Origin: Syntrophobacterales bacterium
GTDB taxonomy: Bacteria; Desulfobacterota; Syntrophia; Syntrophales; UBA6807
Reading direction: 5' to 3'
Assembly: GCA_021159265.1 (NCBI GenBank)
Contig: JAGGSD010000286.1
Location: 1-14,337 of the forward strand
Length of the DNA stretch: 14,337 nucleotides
Shown here: one piece after another, positions 8,049 to 14,044 of the stretch
Layout of the letters: every line of letters begins with the position of its first letter
Position numbering within the stretch: the first letter of the stretch is position 1
Notes under the pieces: model-generated
Databases searched by the model: none
Told to the model about the DNA's origin: nothing
The model's input: only the letters and a program-made list of their open reading frames with translations
Position numbers and translations under genes: made by a program

Positions 8049-8873
8049 ATGATAAAGAAGGTAAAATCGATCGTGATTACGGGAAACGGAACGAACTGTG
8101 AAATGGAAATGGCTCATGCATGCAGGCTTGCAGGTTCCGACGAAGTGGATATTGTTCACATCAGCGAACTGCTCTACGGAGAAAAACGATTGGATGCTTA
8201 TCATTTTCTCAATCTTCCGGGGGGATTCCTTGACGGCGATGACCTGGGAGGCGCAAAGGCGGCGGCAAACAGGATTATTCATGCGAAAGTTCGAAACAGC
8301 GGTGAAAAGCTTCACGAACAGCTTGTAAGGTTTATCAATGCCGGAAAACTGATACTCGGCGTCTGTAACGGTTTTCAGCTTATGGTAAAATTGGGATTAC
8401 TTCCCGCATTCGCCGGCGACTACACCACCCGGAACATTACGCTGACCTTTAACGATTCCGGAAAATTTGAGGATCGATGGGTTCACCTCAAGGTAAACAG
8501 CAATTCTCCATGCGTCTTTACAAAGGGCATCAACGGAATGTATCTGCCTGTGAGGCACGGTGAGGGCAAGATAGTTCTGGAAAGTGAATCCGTATTAGAA
8601 AAATTGCAGAAAAACAATCAGATTGTCGTACAATACAGCCGGGAGGATTGCAAAGAAGCGGTAATGGATTATCCTCAGAATCCCAATGGTTCCGTCGATG
8701 CCATCGCCGGAATCTGTAATGAGACGGGGAGAATATTCGGCCTTATGCCCCATCCAGAGGCATATCTCCATTATACCAACCATCCTCGCTGGACAAGAGA
8801 AAGTCTTCCCGAGGATGGTGTGGGATTATTTATCTTCAAAAACGCTATCAATTTCATAAGGGAAGAGGGTTAA
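8049..8873 (+). CDS. purQ: FGAM synthase glutaminase subunit PurQ
   Basis: PurQ hydrolyses glutamine and passes ammonia to PurL. The 274-residue protein is a class I glutamine amidotransferase with nucleophile C106 in LGVCNGFQ and the H235/E237 pair in LMPHPEAYL. An early TGNGTNCE word stands where the family has GxNC. It is longer than Bacillus PurQ (about 227) and resembles the C-terminal domain of large PurL, including the YPQNPNGS segment at 208-215. This fits a split large-type enzyme with the upstream purL. The ATG at 8049 is chosen because GGAG (8034-8037) lies before it and the conserved domain starts at once. The frame is open back to 7857, but that extension is encoded by repeat DNA and has no family likeness. 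Its stop is 1 nt from the end of the convergent Spy-like gene. Confidence 0.93.
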   Translation: MIKKVKSIVITGNGTNCEMEMAHACRLAGSDEVDIVHISELLYGEKRLDAYHFLNLPGGFLDGDDLGGAKAAANRIIHAKVRNSGEKLHEQLVRFINAGKLILGVCNGFQLMVKLGLLPAFAGDYTTRNITLTFNDSGKFEDRWVHLKVNSNSPCVFTKGINGMYLPVRHGEGKIVLESESVLEKLQKNNQIVVQYSREDCKEAVMDYPQNPNGSVDAIAGICNETGRIFGLMPHPEAYLHYTNHPRWTRESLPEDGVGLFIFKNAINFIREEG

Positions 8874-8874
8874 C

Positions 8875-9342
8875 CTATTTCCTTTGACCTGGATTAGCGC
8901 CCGGATGCTTCTGTAGCCGGAGTTTTTTCTGCTGGCGAAACGTTTTGTACTTCATTTTTAGATCCTGATAACGTTCAAAGCCGAGGATCTTTCTTACCTG
9001 TAACAGAAATCTGAAATATTCGGTGGAGAGACGGTTTTTTGAGCTTTCCATCTTTTTGAACTGCTCCATAACGGCAGATTCATTCAGCGTTTTCTTTTCA
9101 AGAAGGTTTTCGAGCTCAAAACGCTGTTTCTCCAGATTGCTCTTCAGATCAATGAGTTTACGCCGGCTTTTTACAAAACTTTCATCCAGCCTGCGTATTT
9201 CGTCTTTATTCAGGTTCATTTGTTTGGAAACCTGCGGATTATGCCACCATTTTCCCGAGGGCATACCCTGTACTCCCAGGGCAATGGTGGGTAAAATAAC
9301 CAGAACAAACAATATTACTACACTCGATAATTTTCGTAACAT
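8875..9342 (-). CDS. Spy/CnrX-like periplasmic protein (heavy-metal-resistance family)
   Basis: This 155-residue protein has a signal peptide (about 1-23, hydrophobic SSVVILFVLVILPTIALG) and a helical body from about 35 to 135, rich in charged heptad-like repeats. The pattern GKWWHNPQV followed by MNLNKDEIRRLDE, and the later LGFERYQDLK, follow the paired LTxxQ-like layout of the Spy, CpxP, ZraP and CnrX fold. Known members are periplasmic chaperones or metal sensors. It is the last gene of a sigma / anti-sigma / Spy-like group on this strand and overlaps the anti-sigma gene by 25 nt. A strong ribosome-binding site (AAGGGGG, about 7 nt upstream of the ATG) supports the start. By analogy with CnrX it may control release of the sigma factor; that is inference. 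Metal ligands are not obvious beyond the one histidine in the WWHN word. Confidence 0.75.
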   Translation of the reverse strand: MLRKLSSVVILFVLVILPTIALGVQGMPSGKWWHNPQVSKQMNLNKDEIRRLDESFVKSRRKLIDLKSNLEKQRFELENLLEKKTLNESAVMEQFKKMESSKNRLSTEYFRFLLQVRKILGFERYQDLKMKYKTFRQQKKLRLQKHPGANPGQRK

Positions 9343-9890
9343 AATGTACCCCCTTTTATCTTTGAATCGTAATGCGAGGAAATATTTTCAACGGTTGGAA
9401 CGACAAATTCAATAAACTCTTCATCAAAGCCCGTATCGGAGTCCCCGATTATATCCATATATACGGGGGGTAAGACATTTTCCGAAAGGACACTCACTTC
9501 CGCCATTAACCTGTCCGTTGCCCAGGGTTCCTCGATGGATATGACTGTTCCTGTTTCCGGTATCGTCCTGAAGAGGACAGATGACCACACAATGACCATG
9601 ACGAGCGCTGCCATCACCACCGTTCCGAAGGCGATCCGCCCGTTCCAGAACCAGCGAGCAGCGCTCGCCGGGTATTTCTCAGGCAACGAAATACGTTTCG
9701 CCGGCGACGGGGCAAACCGTTCAGCCATCCGACCCAGACGCCCGAGATCCTCTTCCAGTCGTTCCCTGCGTGCACGACACGAAGGACACGTGGATAAATG
9801 CTCCCGCATTGATTCTGACAAATCAGATTCATCCACCAAAGCCCGGAGGATCTGATTTTCACTCAGATGAAACGCTTTATGTGAACTCAC
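9318..9890 (-). CDS. Zinc-finger anti-sigma factor, single-pass membrane protein
   Basis: This protein should hold the neighbouring ECF sigma factor at the membrane. The cytoplasmic part has the ZAS motif HxxxCxxC (H31, C35, C38 in HLSTCPSC), then a charged helix to about 60. A single transmembrane helix lies at about 86-107, and a periplasmic tail of some 80 residues is rich in acidic residues. The start is GTG, read from 9890; it overlaps the sigma stop codon as GTGA, a classic translationally coupled pair. The tail shows no named sensor domain, so signalling may come from the Spy-like protein encoded immediately after it. Length of 190 is ordinary for the family. Confidence 0.85.
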   Translation of the reverse strand: MSSHKAFHLSENQILRALVDESDLSESMREHLSTCPSCRARRERLEEDLGRLGRMAERFAPSPAKRISLPEKYPASAARWFWNGRIAFGTVVMAALVMVIVWSSVLFRTIPETGTVISIEEPWATDRLMAEVSVLSENVLPPVYMDIIGDSDTGFDEEFIEFVVPTVENISSHYDSKIKGGTLCYENYRV

Positions 9891-10516
9891 CTTGTTTCCT
9901 CCTCAAGTAACTGTATTATTTCACGACATGCTCTGAATTTTTCAAGAGCCCGATACAGGTGGGTTTTGACAGTACTCTCGTGTTTTTTCAAAACCAGGGA
10001 TATTTCCTTTATGCTCAAATGGTCCATGAATCTCAATATGAACACTTCCTTTTCCATGCGCGGCAATTTATCCAGAAATGATCCGATGCGTTTCCAGAAA
10101 TCCTTTTTCACCAGATTATCCAGAGCCTTCGGATTTGCATGGATTCCCGAATCAGGTTGATCAATCTTATTGCCGCTATCTGAAGTTGCTGACAATCTCC
10201 AGAATTTTTTCTTCCGGTGGAAATCGCGAATCCGGTTCAGAGCAATACTGAAAAGCCACCCCCTGAACCGGTTAGTCTCTCTCAATTTCGACAAGTTCTT
10301 GAATGCCTGAATAAAAACATCCTGAGCAATATCCTCTGAATCCATCCGGGACCGCGTTCGATAGTAAACCATGCGGAAAAGATCTTCCTGAAAAAGATCC
10401 ACAAGATCTGCAAAGGCGACTCTGCTGCCGTCTCTGGCTTTCTCCACCAGAAAATGTATGTGAGAAGCGGTACCGCCGGTCGAGACGTTGTGTTGTTTTT
10501 GATCCTTCTGGGTCAT
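9887..10516 (-). CDS. ECF-type RNA polymerase sigma factor (RpoE-like)
   Basis: The 209-residue protein has only sigma regions 2 and 4, as expected for extracytoplasmic-function sigma factors. Region 2 (about 33-102) includes the SEDIAQDVFIQAF segment at 60-72 and RFRGWLFSIALNRIRDFHR. Region 4 (about 145-197) has LPRMEKEVFILRF followed by the helix-turn-helix around LSIKEISLVLKKHESTVKTHLYRA. It is followed by and overlaps its likely anti-sigma factor, so its activity should be controlled by release from the membrane. The ribosome-binding site is weak. The ATG at 10516 is the best start because the upstream ATG in another frame stops at once. A 6-bp inverted repeat lies just upstream. Confidence 0.92.
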   Translation of the reverse strand: MTQKDQKQHNVSTGGTASHIHFLVEKARDGSRVAFADLVDLFQEDLFRMVYYRTRSRMDSEDIAQDVFIQAFKNLSKLRETNRFRGWLFSIALNRIRDFHRKKKFWRLSATSDSGNKIDQPDSGIHANPKALDNLVKKDFWKRIGSFLDKLPRMEKEVFILRFMDHLSIKEISLVLKKHESTVKTHLYRALEKFRACREIIQLLEEETR

Positions 10517-10526
10517 AACATATTTA

Positions 10527-10543
10527 TACCCGTTCCGCGGGTA
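10527..10543. promoter_or_regulatory. Perfect inverted repeat upstream of the sigma gene
   Basis: TACCCG (10527-10532) and CGGGTA (10538-10543) form a perfect 6-bp inverted repeat with a 5-nt spacer, 11 nt upstream of the sigma start codon and inside the 40-nt gap after the small secreted protein gene. No T-run follows, so it does not look like a terminator. It could be an operator or an mRNA hairpin near the ribosome-binding site. Confidence 0.35.
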
Positions 10544-10556
10544 CCTGTCTACTGCT

Positions 10557-10874
10557 CTACCGTGTGATATTGTTGTGTTTCATTTTGTAAATGTGTCTGC
10601 TCGCATGATTCTGCTTTCTTTTCAAGCGGTTACGTTCCTTTGGTGTAACTTTGCCATCCTTGAATGCCTTTGCTTTGTATTTCTGCACATTGTATTGTTC
10701 CCGTTCGAGAGCGCGGGTTTCACGGCAGGTTAGCTCGCCGCTCTTGACTCCCTGATGGATTCTCTTCTGCTGGTTAACCTGACGCTTGCCGATTTTTCCC
10801 GCAAAAGCTGCCTCCGCACATACAAAACCGAAAACAATCACCGAAATTACCAACATCATGCCGAATTTCTTCAT
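10557..10874 (-). CDS. Small secreted basic protein with a duplicated GxLT/GxVT motif
   Basis: This 105-residue protein has a clear signal peptide (1-25, ending in AFA before GK). The mature part is very rich in lysine and arginine and probably helical. Two similar units stand in it: around KSGELTCRETRALEREQ and around KDGKVTPKERNRLKRKQ, both fitting G-x-[LV]-T-x-x-E-x(3)-L-x-R-x-Q. The DG-x-[LV]-T-x-x-E word resembles the second half of an EF-hand loop, but the acidic first half is missing, so calcium binding is not supported. The start has a strong ribosome-binding site (AAGGAG, 8 nt before ATG). It lies 40 nt upstream of the sigma gene on the same strand and may share its transcript. I do not recognise a named family with a known function. 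Confidence 0.7.
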   Translation of the reverse strand: MKKFGMMLVISVIVFGFVCAEAAFAGKIGKRQVNQQKRIHQGVKSGELTCRETRALEREQYNVQKYKAKAFKDGKVTPKERNRLKRKQNHASRHIYKMKHNNITR

Positions 10875-10911
10875 CTAAAATTCTCCTTTCGAGTTTTTAC
10901 AGTAATAGACG

Positions 10912-10931
10912 AACAAATCGACATATTTGTT
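10912..10931. promoter_or_regulatory. Candidate operator upstream of the small secreted protein gene
   Basis: AACAAAT (10912-10918) and ATTTGTT (10925-10931) are perfect 7-bp inverted arms around CGACAT, 38 nt upstream of the start codon at 10874. The position is typical for an operator overlapping a promoter. No convincing -35/-10 pair was found, so the assignment is tentative. Confidence 0.35.
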
Positions 10932-11027
10932 TACAATTTTTTCCTCTTTCGCATTTAAGTTGCAGGGCTCCGTCATTCTTGCTGATAACAGGTTAAAACC
11001 ATGTTGGTACAGGCGGCTTCTAAAATT

Positions 11028-11107
11028 CTCACGCAAAGGCGCGAAGCACGCAAAGACAGCTAATAATAAGGAAGAAATCCTCTGCGACTTTTGCGTCTTT
11101 GCGTGAG
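11028..11107. repeat. Inverted repeat with 11-bp arms at the 3' end of the MFS gene
   Basis: CTCACGCAAAG (11028-11038) is mirrored perfectly by CTTTGCGTGAG (11097-11107), with further GCAAAGAC and GTCTTTGC-like words inside. It lies in the 236-nt gap 10875-11110, directly after the MFS stop. Palindromes of the ACGCAAAG type look like a dispersed intergenic repeat; it could also act as an RNA stem protecting the MFS transcript end. Confidence 0.65.
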
Positions 11108-11110
11108 TCT

Positions 11111-12295
11111 TCAAATCTTATATTCTTTTACAAAAATGAAGAGGATTGTTGAAAGAACGGAGAGAATAAAACCGTACAGAAATGTTGTTTCCGGATTTAT
11201 CTTGTCCCACAGCATACCGGCAATATATCCGCCCGGAAGCGCCGCTATTCCTATGGCCGTATGAAACGTACCCAATGCGGTTGCTCTCAGATTTTCCCGC
11301 GCTAAATCGACTACGAAGGCCCTTTGAGCCCCATCGATGAGGGCATAAAATATTCCATAAATGACGAAAAATATCAGAATACTGTAAATGCTCGAAGTGA
11401 ACATCATCCCGAGGGATGTAGCGGCAAATAACAAATACCCTGCCATCAAAACCGGTTTTCTCCCGAACCTGTCAGACAGTATTCCTGAAGGAATGGAACA
11501 CAACGTGTAAACAATGTAAAATAACACATACAGAAGGATCGCCGTATGATCCGCCAATCCTATGTTCTTCGCTCTTAACAGTAAAAAGGCGTATCCGAAA
11601 TGCCCCAGCGCAAATACTGAGGATACGAGAATAAACAGCCTTAAATTCACAGGCAGTTCTTTTAAACTGATCTTTACAGATATCACTTCTGTTTTTTCTT
11701 TAACAGGCGCGTTTTTTTCTTTGACAAAAAATACGATGAATACTCCAGCTATTGCCGGTATAAATGCCAAAAGAAAGATGTTTCTATATCCCAGAGTCGG
11801 GAGAAGGAAAAAAGCAAGAGCCGCGCCAAAAACAGAACCGATACCATCCATGGCCCTGTGGAATCCGTATGCCTTGCCCCTTACACTCTCGTCACAGGAC
11901 TCAGCAACAAGCGCGTCCCTTGGAGCAGTCCGCAGGCCTTTACCGATTCTTTCTATGATCCTGATAAAAAGGACAAAAGACCAGACATGGGCGAAAGCAA
12001 ATATTGGTTTTGTTATGGATGAGAGGGAATAACCAAGCAGGACAAAAGGCTTCCTCTTTTTAATTTTATCCGACCAGTAGCCTGATACAACTTTTAACAG
12101 AGAAGCGGTTGTCTCTGCGGCGCCCTCTACGACACCAACTGCGCAGGCGCTGGCGCCTAACACAGTAGTCAGGAACAGAGGAATCAATGGGAAAACCATC
12201 TGGCTGCTTACGTCGGTGAATAAACTGATCAATCCCAACAGGAATATGTTTCGTGTCATACCCCCGAATATAGTAACTTGTCTGCCCTTATCCAT
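11111..12295 (-). CDS. Major facilitator superfamily transporter
   Basis: This 394-residue protein has about twelve hydrophobic segments in two halves, joined by a charged cytoplasmic loop (around VKEKNAPVKEKTEV). MFS motif A appears in both halves, as GYWSDKIKKRKP and, in canonical form, GILSDRFGRKP. The conserved segment IERIGKGLRTAPRDALVAES after helix four is typical of a widespread bacterial MFS_1 group whose substrate is mostly unknown; efflux is likely but not shown. The ATG at 12295 is chosen because GGAGGA lies about 5 nt upstream. The frame is open 26 codons further, to 12373, but that part is encoded by a dispersed repeat and lacks a ribosome-binding site. No regulator is adjacent, so the cargo cannot be inferred. 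Confidence 0.88.
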   Translation of the reverse strand: MDKGRQVTIFGGMTRNIFLLGLISLFTDVSSQMVFPLIPLFLTTVLGASACAVGVVEGAAETTASLLKVVSGYWSDKIKKRKPFVLLGYSLSSITKPIFAFAHVWSFVLFIRIIERIGKGLRTAPRDALVAESCDESVRGKAYGFHRAMDGIGSVFGAALAFFLLPTLGYRNIFLLAFIPAIAGVFIVFFVKEKNAPVKEKTEVISVKISLKELPVNLRLFILVSSVFALGHFGYAFLLLRAKNIGLADHTAILLYVLFYIVYTLCSIPSGILSDRFGRKPVLMAGYLLFAATSLGMMFTSSIYSILIFFVIYGIFYALIDGAQRAFVVDLARENLRATALGTFHTAIGIAALPGGYIAGMLWDKINPETTFLYGFILSVLSTILFIFVKEYKI

Positions 12296-12336
12296 CTTAT
12301 TCCTCCACGACCTTGTCGTATCTATTCTTCCCGCCC

Positions 12337-12422
12337 TAACCCAGATAAACTGGAAATTCGAAATACGAAGCACGTTCGACGGTTCGACTGAGCTCGCCGA
12401 AGTCTGAGCTCACGCCGGAGGC
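12337..12422 (-). repeat. Dispersed repeat, copy C2 (MFS leader)
   Basis: Its reverse complement matches 7886-7980 over about 86 nt apart from a 7-nt tandem difference and a few substitutions. It ends 41 nt upstream of the MFS start and points toward that gene, as copy C1 points toward purQ. Beyond it, up to the integrase stop at 12517, about 95 nt hold only a degenerate GCTCGCCGAAGA word and A+T-rich sequence with no gene. Confidence 0.75.
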
Positions 12423-12516
12423 TCGCCGAAGATCGCAGAAATACATTGAGTATTTTGAGGATTAAAATTTGAGCCTGACGCCGAAATTGGGTGAAAGAAA
12501 GCATTTTGCAAAGGTC

Positions 12517-13509
12517 TCACAATATGTCTAATGGACTTGTAACTGCTTCAACATCTTTATTCATTACATGGGTATAAATTTCCGTTGTTTTTACATCTGC
12601 ATGGCCCATTAGTTCCTGAACAACACGTATATTAACACCATTCTCGAGCATATGAGTTGCAAAACTATGTCGAAAGGTGTGACAGCCAACCCGTTTCATA
12701 ATGCCTGCTCTATCAGCCGCCGTCTTGACTGCTTTTTGCAAACCCGATTCAAGAACATGATGCCGGCGCAAGGTATTCGTGCGGGGATCCCTGCTCAGTT
12801 TCTTGGAAGGAAAGAGATATTGCCAGCGAAACTCCCTCGCGGCATGGCGATACTTTCTCTCCAGCGCGCCCGGCAAATATGCCTCCCCGTAACCATGTAA
12901 CAGATCTTCATCATGAAGGTGTTTCACCTTGTTAATATGAATCTGCAAATCCGCCTGTACGGATTTGGGAAGAACCGTCACACGATCTTTCCCCCCCTTC
13001 GCGGAACGTACGTATAACATACTCCTTTCAAAATCCAAGTCCTGGATTCGCAACCGTATACATTCCATGAGACGGAGTCCGCTTCCGTATAAAAGCCGCG
13101 CCATCAAAAGATGTCTCCCCTGCATCTGTGCAAATATGTGCTGCACCTCATTCTGCGTCATCACCACAGGAGGACGACGATGCCGCTTTGCCTTGACAGG
13201 TTCGATCAGACCGTCAATTTTCATATCAAGGACGCTATGGTATAAAAAGACAATTGCATTCAAGGCCTGTCGCTGTGTTGACGCGGCAACATTTTCATGC
13301 GTGGCCAGATGGCTGAGAAATGCCTCAATTTCACTTTTCCCCATATCCCTCGGATGTTTTTTACTGCCGTGAAATTTTATGTACCGTACAATCCAGTTAC
13401 AGTAAGTTTTCTCGGTACGATACGCGTAATGATGATAGCGCATAACCTGGCGAACTTGATCCATAAGCCGTAACTGAGGATCCGGTCTGAATTTCTCCTT
13501 GTTTTCCAT
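12517..13509 (-). CDS. intI: Integron integrase (tyrosine recombinase)
   Basis: IntI inserts and excises gene cassettes by recombining attC and attI sites. The 330-residue protein has an N-terminal SAM-like core-binding domain (about 15-95) and a catalytic domain with R146, K171 or K174 in AKGGKDR, H277, R280, H303 and nucleophile Y312, so all active-site residues are present. What separates it from XerC/D is the integron-specific insert at about 199-235, with the GYGEAYLP-x-ALERKY and WQYLFPS words, then DPRTNTLRRHH and a C-terminal SPLDIL. Length equals that of IntI1-type enzymes. It reads away from a 178-nt region and a divergent gene, which is the standard integron layout. Opposite TTGATT (13541-13546) and TATA-rich sequence near 13520 may form its promoter. 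The protein appears intact. Confidence 0.95.
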   Translation of the reverse strand: MENKEKFRPDPQLRLMDQVRQVMRYHHYAYRTEKTYCNWIVRYIKFHGSKKHPRDMGKSEIEAFLSHLATHENVAASTQRQALNAIVFLYHSVLDMKIDGLIEPVKAKRHRRPPVVMTQNEVQHIFAQMQGRHLLMARLLYGSGLRLMECIRLRIQDLDFERSMLYVRSAKGGKDRVTVLPKSVQADLQIHINKVKHLHDEDLLHGYGEAYLPGALERKYRHAAREFRWQYLFPSKKLSRDPRTNTLRRHHVLESGLQKAVKTAADRAGIMKRVGCHTFRHSFATHMLENGVNIRVVQELMGHADVKTTEIYTHVMNKDVEAVTSPLDIL

Positions 13510-13533
13510 GATAACGTGGTATATATTGACAAA

Positions 13534-13561
13534 GCGGAAAAATCAAGGGGTAATTTTCCGC
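13534..13561. promoter_or_regulatory. Inverted repeat over the intI promoter region
   Basis: GCGGAAAA (13534-13541) is mirrored by TTTTCCGC (13554-13561) around a 12-nt spacer, 25-52 nt upstream of the integrase start. It spans the likely -35 of intI, so a regulator or the integrase itself could bind here. I saw no CTGT-N8-ACAG LexA box of the gammaproteobacterial type. Confidence 0.45.
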
Positions 13562-13653
13562 TTATGTCCTGTTAATATAAGAATAGATGGAATTTATTCC
13601 GTGCTATAATAGCAATATCAGGTAAAATTTTCCATTTATTGACACTGTTAGCC
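13549..13653 (+). other. attI: Candidate attI site with imperfect direct repeats
   Basis: Two copies of a similar sequence, 13549-13574 and 13621-13650, agree at 21 of 26 positions if two 2-nt gaps are allowed. Both begin GGTAA, contain TTTTCC and TTAT, and end in CTGTTA. The second runs into GTTAGCC at 13647-13653, close to the GTTRRRY core where integrons insert cassettes between G and TT. This lies 138 nt upstream of the intI start codon, the expected place for attI. Direct repeats that bind integrase are known in attI1. The core departs from GTTRRRY at one base, so the exact crossover point is tentative. Confidence 0.55.
13602..13610 (+). promoter_or_regulatory. Extended -10 element, candidate cassette promoter Pc
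   Basis: TGCTATAAT is a perfect extended -10 (TGn followed by TATAAT) pointing toward the cassette gene, whose start codon is 78 nt beyond. No good -35 lies at the right spacing, which extended -10 promoters can tolerate. Integron cassettes usually depend on a promoter in intI or attI, so the position fits. A TTGACA word at 13639-13644 lacks a good -10 partner. Confidence 0.45.
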
Positions 13654-13687
13654 ATATTAATAATGCAAATCTAGAAATCTTAAAAAG

Positions 13688-14044
13688 ATGGTTCGCTCGA
13701 TAACTAAAGAAATAAGAGATAGATTGGATAGTTTTTGCAAAGAAGCCGAAGAGCTAGATTCTGAACCCTTTGTTGATAGATGGTCTGATAAGGTTACATC
13801 TTTTCTTAAGACCGTCTTTGGTACTGAGACAGTGGATGAATTTCTTAGTTTAAAGCATCAAAATCCATGGAACCAATTAGCCATGCATCTTGGTTACATC
13901 CAAGGTCTCGTCGCTAAAGCTTCCTTGTTTACTTCACAGGAAAAAAATGGCGTTTATCAACAGATAGATACAATATTGGGCATGAAGATTGTGGTTATGA
14001 GGCAAAGAAAATATTTGTTGTTCATGGGAGAAATAATGAGATAA
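13688..14044 (+). CDS. N-terminal part of a TIR-like effector gene (frame ends early)
   Basis: The 118-residue frame encodes a mainly helical, charged segment (1-97, to about TILG) that resembles the helical part found before TIR-like domains in bacterial nucleotide-binding proteins. The last 20 residues, after about 13979, look like out-of-frame sequence. The TIR-like domain continues in the -1 frame from there on. The two frames together would make one protein of at least 216 residues. The gene diverges from intI and starts about 40 nt after the candidate attI crossover, so it is probably the first integron cassette. Base composition is A+T rich (30% G+C in 13681-13740 by hand count, against 47% in 13021-13080 of intI), as expected of an acquired cassette. 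The ribosome-binding site is poor (AAAAAG). Confidence 0.65.
   Translation: MVRSITKEIRDRLDSFCKEAEELDSEPFVDRWSDKVTSFLKTVFGTETVDEFLSLKHQNPWNQLAMHLGYIQGLVAKASLFTSQEKNGVYQQIDTILGMKIVVMRQRKYLLFMGEIMR

Noticed and set aside
9023..9415. 130-codon frame on the + strand
   Set aside because: It is antisense to the Spy-like and anti-sigma genes, which have clear family features and ribosome-binding sites.
10516..10545. GGAAC as an ECF-type -35 upstream of the sigma gene
   Set aside because: The matching -10 would fall inside the coding sequence, so it cannot drive the sigma gene from its chosen start.
10875..11114. 79-codon frame on the - strand
   Set aside because: It is built on the CACGCAAAG inverted repeat and has no domain, signal or ribosome-binding site; it is a repeat-derived artefact.
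12296..12373. N-terminal extension of the MFS gene by 26 codons
   Set aside because: The extension lies partly in repeat copy C2, whereas GGAGGA stands just before the ATG at 12295.
13639..13667. TTGACA as the -35 of a cassette promoter
   Set aside because: No acceptable -10 hexamer lies 16-18 nt downstream; the extended -10 at 13602-13610 is a better candidate.
13510..13687. LexA box of the CTGT-N8-ACAG type upstream of intI
   Set aside because: CTGT words occur, but none has ACAG at the right distance; SOS control cannot be claimed from this sequence.
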